Below, one piece after another: positions 25,588-34,207 of a stretch of 40,388 nucleotides of DNA (the stretch's first letter is position 1; each line of letters begins with the position of its first letter). The position numbers were made by a program, and so were the translations under genes. The stretch lies in the NCBI GenBank assembly GCA_030064975.1, contig JASJDX010000008.1, positions 1-40,388 of the forward strand, given 5' to 3'. The notes under the pieces were generated by a model. That model was not told where the DNA came from, ran no database searches, and was given only the letters and a program-made list of their open reading frames with translations. The stretch is from Pleurocapsa sp. MO_192.B19. Its GTDB lineage: Bacteria; Cyanobacteriota; Cyanobacteriia; Cyanobacteriales; Xenococcaceae.

Positions 25588-26565
25588 TTACCGTGTTTGA
25601 AATATATTTTGTACCATCGGCTTATCTATTGCTCCTGCTGCACGATCTAACTCGGCAACTTCTCCTGCGTCTAGTTGCCAATTTTTAGCGGCGATGTTTT
25701 CTTGAGCTTGTTTGATATTTTTTGCCCCTGGGATAGGAATTGCCCCTTTAGCAATACACCAATTTATAGCTACTTGAGACATAGTTTTATTACGGTATTG
25801 AGCGATCGCTCGTAAACAATTCAAAAGCGATCGCGCTTCAGGGACTAATCTTTTAAATAGTAAACCCCGCAAGCCTTTGGGATAAGTACTTTTGTCGGTA
25901 TATTTCCCTGTTAAAATGCCCAAACATAGAGGACTGTAGGCAATTAACTTGATACCCAATTCATCACAAGTTTCCTTGATGCCTAAATCTGTCACAGGAT
26001 AGGTAGAGAGAAGGGAATATTGCACCTGTAGAGTAGTGATGGGGATATTGCGATCGCTAAATTTTTGATATACTTTTTTAAGTCTTTGTGTGCCATAGTT
26101 AGACAACCCCACACCTTTAACTAAGCCTTGTTCATAAAGATCTGCTAAACCATCTAATAGTTGCCATTCTTGCCAGGGAAAATAATTGGCGGTTGACCAG
26201 TGCATCTGGGCTAAATCCACTCTTCCCATGCGTTGCGCCGAAGCTTTTCCCGCAGCCACCATCGATTTTGGAGTTAGCCGCCAGGGATAAGCAGCTAGTT
26301 TAGTCGCTAGACAAATATTATTTTTATTTACTCCCGAATATTCGCGCTCAAACTTCCCTAATAGTTTTTCACTTTGACCATTAAGTTTACCTGTACCATA
26401 AGAATCGCCAGTATCAAAGAGAGTTACACCGTTGCTCACACAAAGATTAAATACTTCTTGTAATTGACTATCCATACTCTCATCGTAGCCCCAGAGGAGT
26501 CGGTTCCCCCAAGCCCAAGTACCACAACCCATGGTCGGTAAAATCAGTTTTTCCTTAGTTGACAT
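25588..26565 (-). CDS. Aldo/keto reductase
   Basis: A 325-residue NAD(P)H-dependent oxidoreductase with a TIM-barrel. The catalytic set is complete: Asp51 and Tyr56 in LFDTGDSYGTG, Lys89 in CLATKLAAYPW, His122 in AQMHWS. The cofactor-binding C-terminal blocks are also present (GVGLSNYG, then AYSPLCLGILTGKY and IPIPGAKNIKQAQEN). Substrates of such proteins are aldehydes and ketones, often stress-derived, and cannot be predicted from sequence. It lies beside the polysaccharide genes but has no obvious sugar link. It is unlike the second aldo/keto reductase at 33004 except in family motifs. The start ATG at 26563-26565 is supported by the immediate beginning of the conserved barrel. Confidence 0.93.
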   Translation of the reverse strand: MSTKEKLILPTMGCGTWAWGNRLLWGYDESMDSQLQEVFNLCVSNGVTLFDTGDSYGTGKLNGQSEKLLGKFEREYSGVNKNNICLATKLAAYPWRLTPKSMVAAGKASAQRMGRVDLAQMHWSTANYFPWQEWQLLDGLADLYEQGLVKGVGLSNYGTQRLKKVYQKFSDRNIPITTLQVQYSLLSTYPVTDLGIKETCDELGIKLIAYSPLCLGILTGKYTDKSTYPKGLRGLLFKRLVPEARSLLNCLRAIAQYRNKTMSQVAINWCIAKGAIPIPGAKNIKQAQENIAAKNWQLDAGEVAELDRAAGAIDKPMVQNIFQTR

Positions 26566-26741
26566 AATTGCTCTTTATTTTAATTTGATAGGATATTAAA
26601 AATTAAAGTGGCTAAAATTAGCAGAATAAGCGTAAGTTAGCAGAAAAACATCAAATATCAACAAAAATTTAGAGCTTTATTTGTATACTGCTAAACTTAA
26701 TCGGTTTCATATCCCAGCAAAACCCTTACAACAAGCACAAC

Positions 26742-28460
26742 ATGAATTCTGAAATACCCTTAGGTTCTGTTATTCAAGGTTCTTTAACCAAAGGTCTAGA
26801 AGTAAGATTACATCCTGATGTGTCTGTGGAAGATATGCGCGTCGGTAAATTTTTGGTAGTGCAGGGGGTTAGGTCACGTTTCTTTTGTTTACTGACCGAT
26901 GTCTCTCTAGGAACTTCCAGCGATCGCATTATTGCTAATCCTCCTCCTATTGAAGATACTTTTTTACGGGATGTGTTGGCAGGAAGTGGTACTTATGGCA
27001 CAGTCGATCTTTCACCGATGCTAATGTTTACCCCTACAGCCACTAACAAAGATTTTTCTAGTCTTCCTATCGATACTCCTAAAGATACCAGTCTGGCTTC
27101 TTTTCAGGCACAAACTAGCACTGATATGGAGTTGTTACCTGTGAAAACAATTCCTGCTCACTTTAGTCAAGTTTACGAAGCTTCCGAAACTGACTTCCGC
27201 AGCGTTTTTGGTTGGGAAGATGACCCCTATCGCCGTAACTTTTCTATTGGTCGTCCTTTGGATATGGATGTACCTGTCTGTATCGATCTCGATCGCTTTG
27301 TTGAACGGAGTAATGGTATCTTTGGTAAATCTGGTACAGGTAAATCATTTTTAACCCGTCTGTTGATCTCTGGCATTATTCGCAAGGATGCAGCAGTCAA
27401 TCTAATGTTTGATATGCACTCGGAATATGGCTGGGAGGCGATGAAAGAAGGTAAACAGGTAAGCACTGTTAAAGGCTTGCGCCAGCTTTTCCCAGGAAAG
27501 GTAGAGATGTATACTCTTGACCCCGAATCTACCAAACGAAGGGGTGTTAGGGATGCTCAGGAACTTTATCTAAGTTACGATCAAATTGAAATTGAAGATT
27601 TAAAATTAGTCGCTAAAGAATTAGGTCTTTCTGAAGCAGCATTAGATAATGCCAACATTCTCTATAACGAATATGGCAGATCTTGGATTATGCGTTTGGT
27701 TAACATGACCAACGAAGACATCAAGATGTTTTGTGAAGCGAAACAAGGACACCAGGGTTCGATTTCTTCCTTGCAACGTAAACTGATGCGCTTCGATAGT
27801 CTTAAATATATTCGCTCAGCCTGTCCTCATAACTATATCGACCAATTGATCCAAGCTTTAGATGCAGGAAAAAATGTCATCATTGAATTTGGTTCGCAAT
27901 CTAATATGTTGTCTTATATGCTGGCGACAAATATGATTACCCGTCGTATCCATGCTAACTATGTCAAAAAAGCCGATCGCTTTCTGCAAACTAAAAACCC
28001 CCTTGATAAACCACGTCAATTGGTAATTACCATTGAAGAAGCACACCGTTTCCTTGATTCTAGTATCGTTCATCAAACCATTTTTGGTACGATCGCCCGT
28101 GAAATGCGGAAGTATTTTGTTACCCTACTAGTAGTAGATCAGCGTCCATCAGGAATTGATAACGAAGTGATGTCTCAAGTTGGTACTCGTGTCACCTGCT
28201 TACTTAACGACGAAAAGGATATTGAGGCGATCTTTACTGGGGTTTCTGGGGGAAGTAGTTTGCGCTCTGTTTTAGCTAAACTCGATTCTAAACAACAGGC
28301 TTTAGTATTGGGTCATGCTGTGCCGATGCCTGTGGTAGTTCGTACTAGAGCTTATGATGCACAATTTTATCGTGAAATTGGTGTTACTGATTGGGAAGAA
28401 ATGCCTAATGAAGAAGTATATGCAGCAGCAGAAATTGCCAAGGCAGATTTAGGGTTTTAA
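26742..28460 (+). CDS. HerA-like ATPase (DUF87)
   Basis: A 572-residue FtsK/HerA-superfamily ATPase. The N-terminal part (about 1-60) looks like the HAS barrel of HerA. Walker A is GKSGTGKS (195-202), Walker B LVITIEEAH (427-435), followed by VVDQRPSGID (464-473) and the arginine-bearing GTRVTCLL. An acidic FDMHSEYGWEA, the usual HerA DxHGEY-type motif, occurs at about 223-232. HerA proteins form DNA-pumping hexamers in break resection, usually with the nuclease NurA; no NurA gene is visible next to it here, so its partner and role are open. The gene stands alone, with 176 bp upstream and about 650 bp of non-coding DNA downstream. Confidence 0.88.
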   Translation: MNSEIPLGSVIQGSLTKGLEVRLHPDVSVEDMRVGKFLVVQGVRSRFFCLLTDVSLGTSSDRIIANPPPIEDTFLRDVLAGSGTYGTVDLSPMLMFTPTATNKDFSSLPIDTPKDTSLASFQAQTSTDMELLPVKTIPAHFSQVYEASETDFRSVFGWEDDPYRRNFSIGRPLDMDVPVCIDLDRFVERSNGIFGKSGTGKSFLTRLLISGIIRKDAAVNLMFDMHSEYGWEAMKEGKQVSTVKGLRQLFPGKVEMYTLDPESTKRRGVRDAQELYLSYDQIEIEDLKLVAKELGLSEAALDNANILYNEYGRSWIMRLVNMTNEDIKMFCEAKQGHQGSISSLQRKLMRFDSLKYIRSACPHNYIDQLIQALDAGKNVIIEFGSQSNMLSYMLATNMITRRIHANYVKKADRFLQTKNPLDKPRQLVITIEEAHRFLDSSIVHQTIFGTIAREMRKYFVTLLVVDQRPSGIDNEVMSQVGTRVTCLLNDEKDIEAIFTGVSGGSSLRSVLAKLDSKQQALVLGHAVPMPVVVRTRAYDAQFYREIGVTDWEEMPNEEVYAAAEIAKADLGF

Positions 28461-29109
28461 ATTCTTAATTTTTCTTGAAGTATTAGCTAGTTTTAGCGGC
28501 AAATGAGACAGTAACACTCTTAGTCAACTGATTGTTTTATTATATTAGCGATCCGAAGGCTACGTGGAGCGTAATCGCCTATAGTATTAATACTTTTAAA
28601 TATGCATCTAATCTGAATTAAAAAAAATTCAGTAATCCTTTTAAAGCTCTCATTTTTATCCATATACTTTTTGCTTCCTTACCTTTTATTGATTTGAGAA
28701 AAATAATAATTACAATCAGCTGCTGTTAAAATTAATTATCTGACAAAATCTCAGTTTATCATCTAATTAACTAGACTTTTTAGCAATTTACGCCACTGTT
28801 CAATAAGGATGAATGCTAAAAAAAACAACTTTTACCAAAAAAGTTTCTCTAACATAATTAATATTATAGATCTGTTTTTATAATAAAAAGTAATATTTAG
28901 ACTAGTTTACTAAAACTAAAATTGGCAGAGTAATTGGGCATAATAAATAGATTACTCGCTGAAGAAACAAACATAATTTATCGTTACTATGGGATTTACT
29001 ATTGCAACTTTACTATCTTTGATTCGTCATTTAGTTAAAATGGAAGTTGTATTTAAAATTTCGATATTACTAGAAAATATTAATAGACTTCAAGATTTAA
29101 ATTATTCTA
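28461..29109. other. 650-bp gene-free region
   Basis: AT-rich DNA without a convincing gene. It holds the second copy of the palindromic repeat (28548-28578), a small hairpin with an A-only loop (CTGAATT/AATTCAG, 28613-28632), and a 55-codon frame starting at 28989 that overlaps the next gene and shows no protein family features. The promoter of the lipoprotein gene must lie at its right end. Confidence 0.5.
28548..28578. repeat. Dispersed palindromic repeat, copy 2
   Basis: Inverse-orientation copy of the element at 5911-5944: starts GCGATCCGAAGGCTACG and ends CGTAATCGC. The two copies share both flanks (17 and 9 bp) and differ in the middle, where this copy is 3 bp shorter. It is intergenic, as is the other copy. 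Confidence 0.65.
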
Positions 29110-29808
29110 ATGAAGAAAGTTATTTTATTAGCTGTACTAATTTTGTCAGCTTGTAGTCCTAAAACTGATAACACCCAATCTCAGACTATTAATCCTGCTG
29201 AAACTAGCCAAAGTAAGCTGATCGCCGAAAAGCCTGTAGCCCAACACCTCCTGATCTCATCAAATGGTATTGGCAAAGCAAAACTTGGGATGACGTTGGG
29301 TGAACTAAAACAGATATCTGATAGCAATACCGAATTTAAATTGATATCACCTTTTATGGTTGATATCAATGCGATCGCTGTTAGTGAAGATAGCATAGTC
29401 CAATATTACATTCTCTATGTTGCAGGAACGACTTCTCATCCCGATCAGGTAACTCCTACCGATGACGATCCAATTACAGCCTTGATGACAGATAACCACA
29501 ATTATCAAACAAAAGAAGGAGTTAAAGTCGGTACGTCAATCAAAGAAGCTGAGGAAATTTATGGCGATGCTATTCTGTCTTACAATATCGAAGGTGAATC
29601 CCGAGAATACATCACATTTAGCGACAAGATGCCAGAAAATCTGCGATTTAGAGCATCGTATTTTAGATTAATTTCCGATGGACTAGGTTTTTCGGGTATT
29701 TATCCAGAATATCCAGGAGTATCTTATACAACAGACAAGTTTCGCCAAGATGCAGCGATCGCCGCTATCGAAGTTTCCTGTACACCAGATAATTGTCCTC
29801 AAAAATAA
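29110..29808 (+). CDS. Uncharacterised lipoprotein
   Basis: A 232-residue protein. The first 15 residues are a lipoprotein signal with lipobox LSAC, so it should be lipid-anchored outside the cytoplasm. The mature part has two similar elements, GIGKAKLGMTLGELKQISD (about 53-71) and EGVKVGTSIKEAEEIYG (about 136-152), the pattern seen in many short bacterial proteins of unknown function that begin with G-x-x-K-x-G-M-T. Two cysteines (about 224, 229) near the C-terminus could form a disulfide. No enzyme motif is visible. It converges on the lon gene, 175 bp away. Confidence 0.75.
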   Translation: MKKVILLAVLILSACSPKTDNTQSQTINPAETSQSKLIAEKPVAQHLLISSNGIGKAKLGMTLGELKQISDSNTEFKLISPFMVDINAIAVSEDSIVQYYILYVAGTTSHPDQVTPTDDDPITALMTDNHNYQTKEGVKVGTSIKEAEEIYGDAILSYNIEGESREYITFSDKMPENLRFRASYFRLISDGLGFSGIYPEYPGVSYTTDKFRQDAAIAAIEVSCTPDNCPQK

Positions 29809-29937
29809 TCATTTTCAATTTTTTGTCTATTAATACTAAATCCGATTAGTAAAAATAGCTTACAATAGCTTAAAATAACAGGTAAAACAACTAATATTAC
29901 CAATATTGAGAAATTGTCCAGTTATCATAGATTAGTC

Positions 29938-29977
29938 AAGGGCGATCGCGCTCCGCGCACTGGCAGAGCCAATCGTG
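29938..29977. repeat. HIP1-bearing GC-rich intergenic element
   Basis: A short GC-rich segment with GGCGATCGCGCTCCGCGCAC and a partly complementary continuation, standing in AT-rich DNA just after the lon stop codon. Similar HIP1-led GC-rich snippets are frequent between cyanobacterial genes. It may also mark the border between the high-GC lon operon and the native DNA. Confidence 0.4.
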
Positions 29978-29983
29978 CAACTT

Positions 29984-32359
29984 TCAAGAACTTCCAACCG
30001 TGAGCGAATCACCCTGACCGACTGGATAGAGTGCTGTGGGCAAAACTTCATCCATATGCTCGACCAAGACAAAGTGAAGTTGCTCTCGTGCCGAAGTAGG
30101 CACCTCCTTCAGGTCTCGTTCGTTCTCTTTCGGGAGGATGACAGTGCGCACTCCCGCACGCTGGGCGGCCAAGATCTTTTCTTTGATCCCACCCACCGCG
30201 AGTACTCTACCTCGCAGGGTAATTTCCCCCGTCATGGCCACCCGCTTGTAGGCGGGTCGCTTGGTCAGTGCTGAAATCAAAGCTGTAGCGAGAGTAATGC
30301 CTGCTGAAGGGCCATCTTTGGGAATTGCTCCGGCAGGTACGTGGATGTGCACGTCATATTTTTTGTGGAACTCTTCGGGCATTTCCAGTTCGCCCGCTTT
30401 CGAGCGGGCATAGGTTAGTGCCGCTTTGGCTGACTCCTGCATTACCTTTCCTAGATGACCAGTTAAGGTTAGATTGCCTTTACCTGGAACCAGTGCTGTC
30501 TCAATTAAAAGTAAGTCTCCCCCAGTCGGCGTCCAGGCTAGTCCAGTTGCCACCCCACATTCATCTTTACCTAGATGAACTTCGGCTCGAAAAGGCGGAG
30601 ATTCTAATAATTCTTCCAGCTCGTTGGCATTGACGGTAAAAGGACCAAGTTCTCCAGTTGCTACCCTACAGGCAATCTTGCGACACACTGAGCCAATCTG
30701 GCGTTCTAAATTTCTGACCCCCGCCTCACGAGTATACTCTCTAATTAGGCGTTGCAGGACTGCCTCATTGATGGTTAATTGTTCTGCTTGGAGACCGCTC
30801 TCGTCTATCTGGCGGGGAATCAGGTAGCGACGGGCAATATGTAATTTCTCGTCCTCGGTATAACCTGGCAGTTCCAAAACTTCCATCCGATCCAGCAGTG
30901 CTGGCGGGATAGTATCGGTAAGGTTAGCCGTGCAAATGAACATGACCTTTCTCAGATCGAAGGGTAGATCCAGATAATGATCCAGAAAGGCGTGGTTCTG
31001 CTCCGGGTCGAGCACTTCCAAAAGAGCTGCCGCTGGATCTCCTTGAAAACCAACTGTCAGCTTATCTACCTCGTCGAGCATAAAAACTGGGTTGTTGGAC
31101 TCGGCACGGCGCAATTGCTGAATAATGCGTCCCGGTAACGCTCCAATATAAGTGCGGCGGTGACCTCGAATCTCGGCTTCATCCCGCATCCCACCTAGGG
31201 AGAAGCGGACAAATTTACGACCTAAAGCCCGCGCAATCGACTGACCCAAGCTAGTTTTGCCCACTCCTGGAGGGCCGACAAAACAGAGAATTGGTCCTTT
31301 GGCCTCTGGTTTCAACTTACGCACAGCCAGATATTCCAGGATGCGCTGCTTCACTTTGTCAAGATTGTAATGATCTTCGTCCAATACCCAGCGAGCTCTA
31401 GTCAAATCGAGGAGATCTTCCGTACTTATCTGCCAAGGCAGGCTCAGGAGCCAATCTAGATAGGTGCGAACCATAGTGTATTCTGCGGCGGCTGGTAACA
31501 TCTGAGCAAGTCGCTTTAGTTCTCGCTCTGCTTCTTTGTAGACTTCCTCCGGTAGCTCCGTAGCTGCCAGCTTTTGGCGCAGCTCGTCGATCTCTGCTTC
31601 TTGCTCGTTTTGCTCTCCTAGTTCGTGGCGAATGGTTTCTAACTGTTGGCGCAGGACGTACTCTCGTTGTGCTTGGGCCATTTCTTTTTGGGCTTTCTGT
31701 CCAACTGTCAAAATCTCCTTTTCTCGATTCAAGATAGAAACAATCTGCCGCAGCCGTTCGGTCACGTCCAAAGTGTCTAGAATTTGTTGCTGCTCTTCTA
31801 GTTTCAGACCAAGGGTGGCTGCAATACAATCAGCAAGTGTTCCTGGTTCTTTTACTTTGGTAGCTGCCGAGACGAGTTCAGAGGAAAGATAAGGAGCTAG
31901 ATTAACTACCTCTTGGAGAAGTCCCAGAGCAGACCGAGCCAGTCCCTCTAGTTCGACGCTAGATTCTACTCTCTCGTTAAAAACTTGAACTGAGGCTAGG
32001 GGATAGGGTTCAGTCTGATTTACCTGTCCTAGCTGAACGCGAGCTAGCCCCTGCACGTGCAATTGCAAGCTGCCGTCGGGAAGTCGGATTAAGCCTAGTA
32101 CTTGGGCCGCAGTCCCTGTTTTGCCTAACGCTAATAGATCTAACTCTTCGTTCTGTTGTCCCTTATACCAAAATAAAGCAATGACTTTCTGAGTTAACAA
32201 AGTATCATCGATCATTTTTACCCAGAGCTCACCTCCCACGATCAAAGAAGACAATCTCATAAAAGGGTAAATAACTACTTCCTGGATGGGAAGTAAAGGT
32301 AAAATTGAGGGGATGTCAGGTTTCTGTTGGACGACCTTAGAAGTTTCAGCACGATTCAT
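29984..32359 (-). CDS. lon: ATP-dependent Lon protease
   Basis: A 791-residue, full-length LonA-type protease. Domains in order: N-terminal substrate-binding region (about 20-210), coiled-coil middle part (about 215-290), AAA+ module with Walker A GPPGVGKT (362-369) and Walker B FMLDEVDK (426-433), and the C-terminal protease with the Ser-Lys dyad Ser685 (KDGPSAG) and Lys726 (GGIKEKIL). It degrades misfolded and some regulatory proteins in the cytosol. Its ATG overlaps the hsp20 stop in an ATGA, so the two are translationally coupled. The gene has clearly higher GC than its neighbours and no HIP1 octamer. Many well-studied cyanobacteria lack Lon, so transfer from another phylum is likely. Confidence 0.97.
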   Translation of the reverse strand: MNRAETSKVVQQKPDIPSILPLLPIQEVVIYPFMRLSSLIVGGELWVKMIDDTLLTQKVIALFWYKGQQNEELDLLALGKTGTAAQVLGLIRLPDGSLQLHVQGLARVQLGQVNQTEPYPLASVQVFNERVESSVELEGLARSALGLLQEVVNLAPYLSSELVSAATKVKEPGTLADCIAATLGLKLEEQQQILDTLDVTERLRQIVSILNREKEILTVGQKAQKEMAQAQREYVLRQQLETIRHELGEQNEQEAEIDELRQKLAATELPEEVYKEAERELKRLAQMLPAAAEYTMVRTYLDWLLSLPWQISTEDLLDLTRARWVLDEDHYNLDKVKQRILEYLAVRKLKPEAKGPILCFVGPPGVGKTSLGQSIARALGRKFVRFSLGGMRDEAEIRGHRRTYIGALPGRIIQQLRRAESNNPVFMLDEVDKLTVGFQGDPAAALLEVLDPEQNHAFLDHYLDLPFDLRKVMFICTANLTDTIPPALLDRMEVLELPGYTEDEKLHIARRYLIPRQIDESGLQAEQLTINEAVLQRLIREYTREAGVRNLERQIGSVCRKIACRVATGELGPFTVNANELEELLESPPFRAEVHLGKDECGVATGLAWTPTGGDLLLIETALVPGKGNLTLTGHLGKVMQESAKAALTYARSKAGELEMPEEFHKKYDVHIHVPAGAIPKDGPSAGITLATALISALTKRPAYKRVAMTGEITLRGRVLAVGGIKEKILAAQRAGVRTVILPKENERDLKEVPTSAREQLHFVLVEHMDEVLPTALYPVGQGDSLTVGSS

Positions 32360-32832
32360 GACAGCGATTCTCCTTGGAGATTGATACGGACGGTCAGAGG
32401 CGGTAGGGGAGTAGTTCCCTGTTTAAGCAGCTGGATCTCCAGCAAACCGTCACGGTAGCTAGCCTGTATCTGCTTGGGGTCAATTGGTCTCGGCAGGGAA
32501 ACCTCAAACAAAAAGGGCTCCGACCAGATTTCCAGTTGATGAACTTTTTGAACTTTTTTCGGTATGATTCCTGGTCGCTGACCCTGGATGACCAGTAGCT
32601 TTGGTTCTAGTTGAACGATTGTCTTCTCAGGATCGATCCCAGCTAGTTCAGCTATAATCACAACTGCCTCTCCTGTTTCGTAGACATTGACCGCTGGTCG
32701 CCATGGTTCGAGAGCAAAGGATGGCATCAGACGCTGGGCACTGGCGACTTGATGTATGTGGTTCAGAAAGCGCTCCACTACCAGCGTCCACTCTTCCATT
32801 TGCTTGATGAGGTGCTCTCGCTCTTGATTCAT
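32356..32832 (-). CDS. Small heat-shock protein, Hsp20/alpha-crystallin family
   Basis: A 158-residue holdase chaperone. The alpha-crystallin domain runs from about residue 43 ([20 protein letters not shown]) to 148; the [14 protein letters not shown] block near its end replaces the usual A-x-x-x-x-G-V-L motif with a G-L-L form. It would bind unfolding proteins and hand them on; the coupled Lon protease suggests that clients it cannot save are degraded. Its ATG at 32830-32832 has GGAG at good spacing. It is the first gene of a two-gene operon, with the 4-bp ATGA overlap to lon. GC and codon use are like lon and unlike the surrounding genes. No CIRCE element is visible upstream. Confidence 0.94.
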   Translation of the reverse strand: MNQEREHLIKQMEEWTLVVERFLNHIHQVASAQRLMPSFALEPWRPAVNVYETGEAVVIIAELAGIDPEKTIVQLEPKLLVIQGQRPGIIPKKVQKVHQLEIWSEPFLFEVSLPRPIDPKQIQASYRDGLLEIQLLKQGTTPLPPLTVRINLQGESLS

Positions 32833-32851
32833 CTCTTTGCTCCTACTGCGA

Positions 32852-32881
32852 TTATCACAAAAATTTGCTCCTTCTTCTCAA
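32852..32881 (-). promoter_or_regulatory. Candidate promoter of hsp20-lon
   Basis: On the minus strand, TTGAGA (32876-32881) and TGATAA (32852-32857) are 18 bp apart, with the -10-like box 19 bp before the hsp20 start codon. The arrangement is compatible with a sigma-70-type promoter having a very short leader. This is a sequence-only guess. Confidence 0.3.
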
Positions 32882-33003
32882 GGGACCACTAACTTGCCAT
32901 CAGAAACTTATTTGCTTAAGCTAAAAACTAAATTAATCCAGTCAATTTTGCTAACCTAGTTTTTTGCTCCCTCAAAACAAACTTGATGACCTACTAGACT
33001 ATT

Positions 33004-33966
33004 TCAGACAGCTTCATCATTGAGACAATGTCCAGCTTGATTTAGCTTGGTCATCTGTGCGGTTGATAAGGTTATGTTTAGTGCGCCTAAATTTTCCTGC
33101 ATATGTTCGGGATTTCCTGCCGAGAAAACAGGAAGTAGGGGAGGTTGGCGATGCATCATCCAAGCTAGAATTATTTGATTGACAGTCGCCCCCTGTTCCC
33201 GTGCAACTTCTTGTAATACCTCTAGTCGTACATCAGTATCAGGACCAAGGTAGGGTGAAGGGATTGGGCGATCGCTACGGACATAAGCACCACGCAGCAA
33301 AGGAGTGTAGGGCAACATGGTTTTACCTCTAGCATCGCAATAACTGATCAAATTTTCGTCGATGAGTCGTTGTACTCCAAAATCTGCACCTGGACTGGGT
33401 CGTAGATAAGTGAAACGCTGCTCTACACATGTGAAGTTGACCCATCCCTTCTCAGCACAGAGGGCATCGGCATCAGCTAAACGCCATGCTAGATAATTAC
33501 TAGCTCCAATAAAACGAACTTTACCATCTTTTACTAGTCGATCGAAGGCGGATAGAGTTTCCTCTAGGGGTGTGTTACTGTCATCGTGGTGGGCATAGAA
33601 CAGATCTATACGATCTGTGCCTAACTGTCTGAGACTATTTTCACATTCGGCAATGATGGTTGAAGCTGCCAAGCCTTCAGGAACGTCTCCATAACCAAAG
33701 CCTACCTTAGTTGCGATAAAAAGATCATCTCGATTATTGCGTTCGCGCAGCCAGCGTCCAATAGTTACTTGGCTTTCACCTCCCTTACCCTGAGTACACC
33801 AGCGGTCGTAGCTGTTGGCTGTGTCAATGAAGTTACCTCCAGCCTCAACATACATATCCATTAGTTGAGCAGATTGCTCATAATTATTTCTCGTGCCAAA
33901 ACGAAGAGTACCAAGGCACAAACAACTCACCTCAACTCCTGTCTGGCTAAGCTGAATCTTTTTCAT
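33004..33966 (-). CDS. Aldo/keto reductase
   Basis: A 320-residue NAD(P)H-dependent oxidoreductase. Catalytic set: Asp48 and Tyr53 in FIDTANSYDRW, Lys87 in FIATKVGFG, His126 in FYAHHDD. The barrel begins at once with IQLSQTGVEVSCLCLGTLRFG. The C-terminal cofactor block is VFSAGNPEHMQENLGAL. The end looks slightly short for the family, stopping soon after the last helix. It is close to the YajO/YhdN-like general aldo/keto reductases; substrate unknown. It lies upstream of hsp20 on the same strand across 171 bp. Unlike hsp20-lon it contains a HIP1 site (near 33268), so it may be native or an older acquisition. The phosphorylase gene is divergent from it. Confidence 0.92.
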   Translation of the reverse strand: MKKIQLSQTGVEVSCLCLGTLRFGTRNNYEQSAQLMDMYVEAGGNFIDTANSYDRWCTQGKGGESQVTIGRWLRERNNRDDLFIATKVGFGYGDVPEGLAASTIIAECENSLRQLGTDRIDLFYAHHDDSNTPLEETLSAFDRLVKDGKVRFIGASNYLAWRLADADALCAEKGWVNFTCVEQRFTYLRPSPGADFGVQRLIDENLISYCDARGKTMLPYTPLLRGAYVRSDRPIPSPYLGPDTDVRLEVLQEVAREQGATVNQIILAWMMHRQPPLLPVFSAGNPEHMQENLGALNITLSTAQMTKLNQAGHCLNDEAV

Positions 33967-34055
33967 AGCTACTTCTTTTTTCTGTTAAGTTTTCTGGTGG
34001 ATAATTTTTCTGACGTGTTAATAGTTAATCCTCTGTTGCTGTTCCAAATAGCAAG

Positions 34056-34114
34056 CTTAAATCCTTCATATTTAAGATTAGGAAAAAAGCTTGAGGAAGT
34101 TGTGAAGGATTAAG
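34056..34114. promoter_or_regulatory. Inverted repeat in the divergent promoter region
   Basis: CTTAAATCCTTCA (34056-34068) and TGAAGGATTAAG (34103-34114) are inverse complements except for one extra A, separated by 34 bp. It lies about 90 bp before the phosphorylase start, between divergent genes. It could be a two-site operator or a leader hairpin; no regulator gene is nearby. A 15-bp tandem duplication with core GATATGTAATAGAT follows near 34156-34185. Confidence 0.3.
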
Positions 34115-34196
34115 AAACAGCATTACAGCGTCATATCCAAGCTAGGCTTGATATAGATATGTAATAGATAGATATGTAATAGATTTAATAAATTCT

Positions 34197-34201
34197 GGAG
34201 G
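34197..34201 (+). promoter_or_regulatory. Ribosome binding site that sets the phosphorylase start
   Basis: GGAGG at 34197-34201 stands 6 nt before the ATG at 34208. The in-frame GTG at 34202 directly abuts this site and so cannot be the main start. Confidence 0.7.
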
Positions 34202-34207
34202 GTGGTC

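Noticed and set aside
28613-28632. CTGAATT-A6-AATTCAG as a terminator of the HerA-like gene
   Set aside because: The stem is 7 bp and AT-rich, lies 150 bp after the gene, and no T-run follows on either strand.
28989-29156. 55-codon frame before the lipoprotein gene
   Set aside because: No recognisable ribosome site or protein pattern, and it overlaps the lipoprotein start in another frame; most likely chance in AT-rich DNA.
30325-31892. Several long plus-strand and off-frame ORFs over the lon gene
   Set aside because: They are opposite-strand or shifted readings of a high-GC gene whose own frame has full-length Lon similarity; none shows family motifs or a ribosome site.
32833-33003. CIRCE element expected before a heat-shock operon
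   Set aside because: I looked for TTAGCACTC-N9-GAGTGCTAA on both strands and found nothing similar; only a generic promoter candidate is listed.
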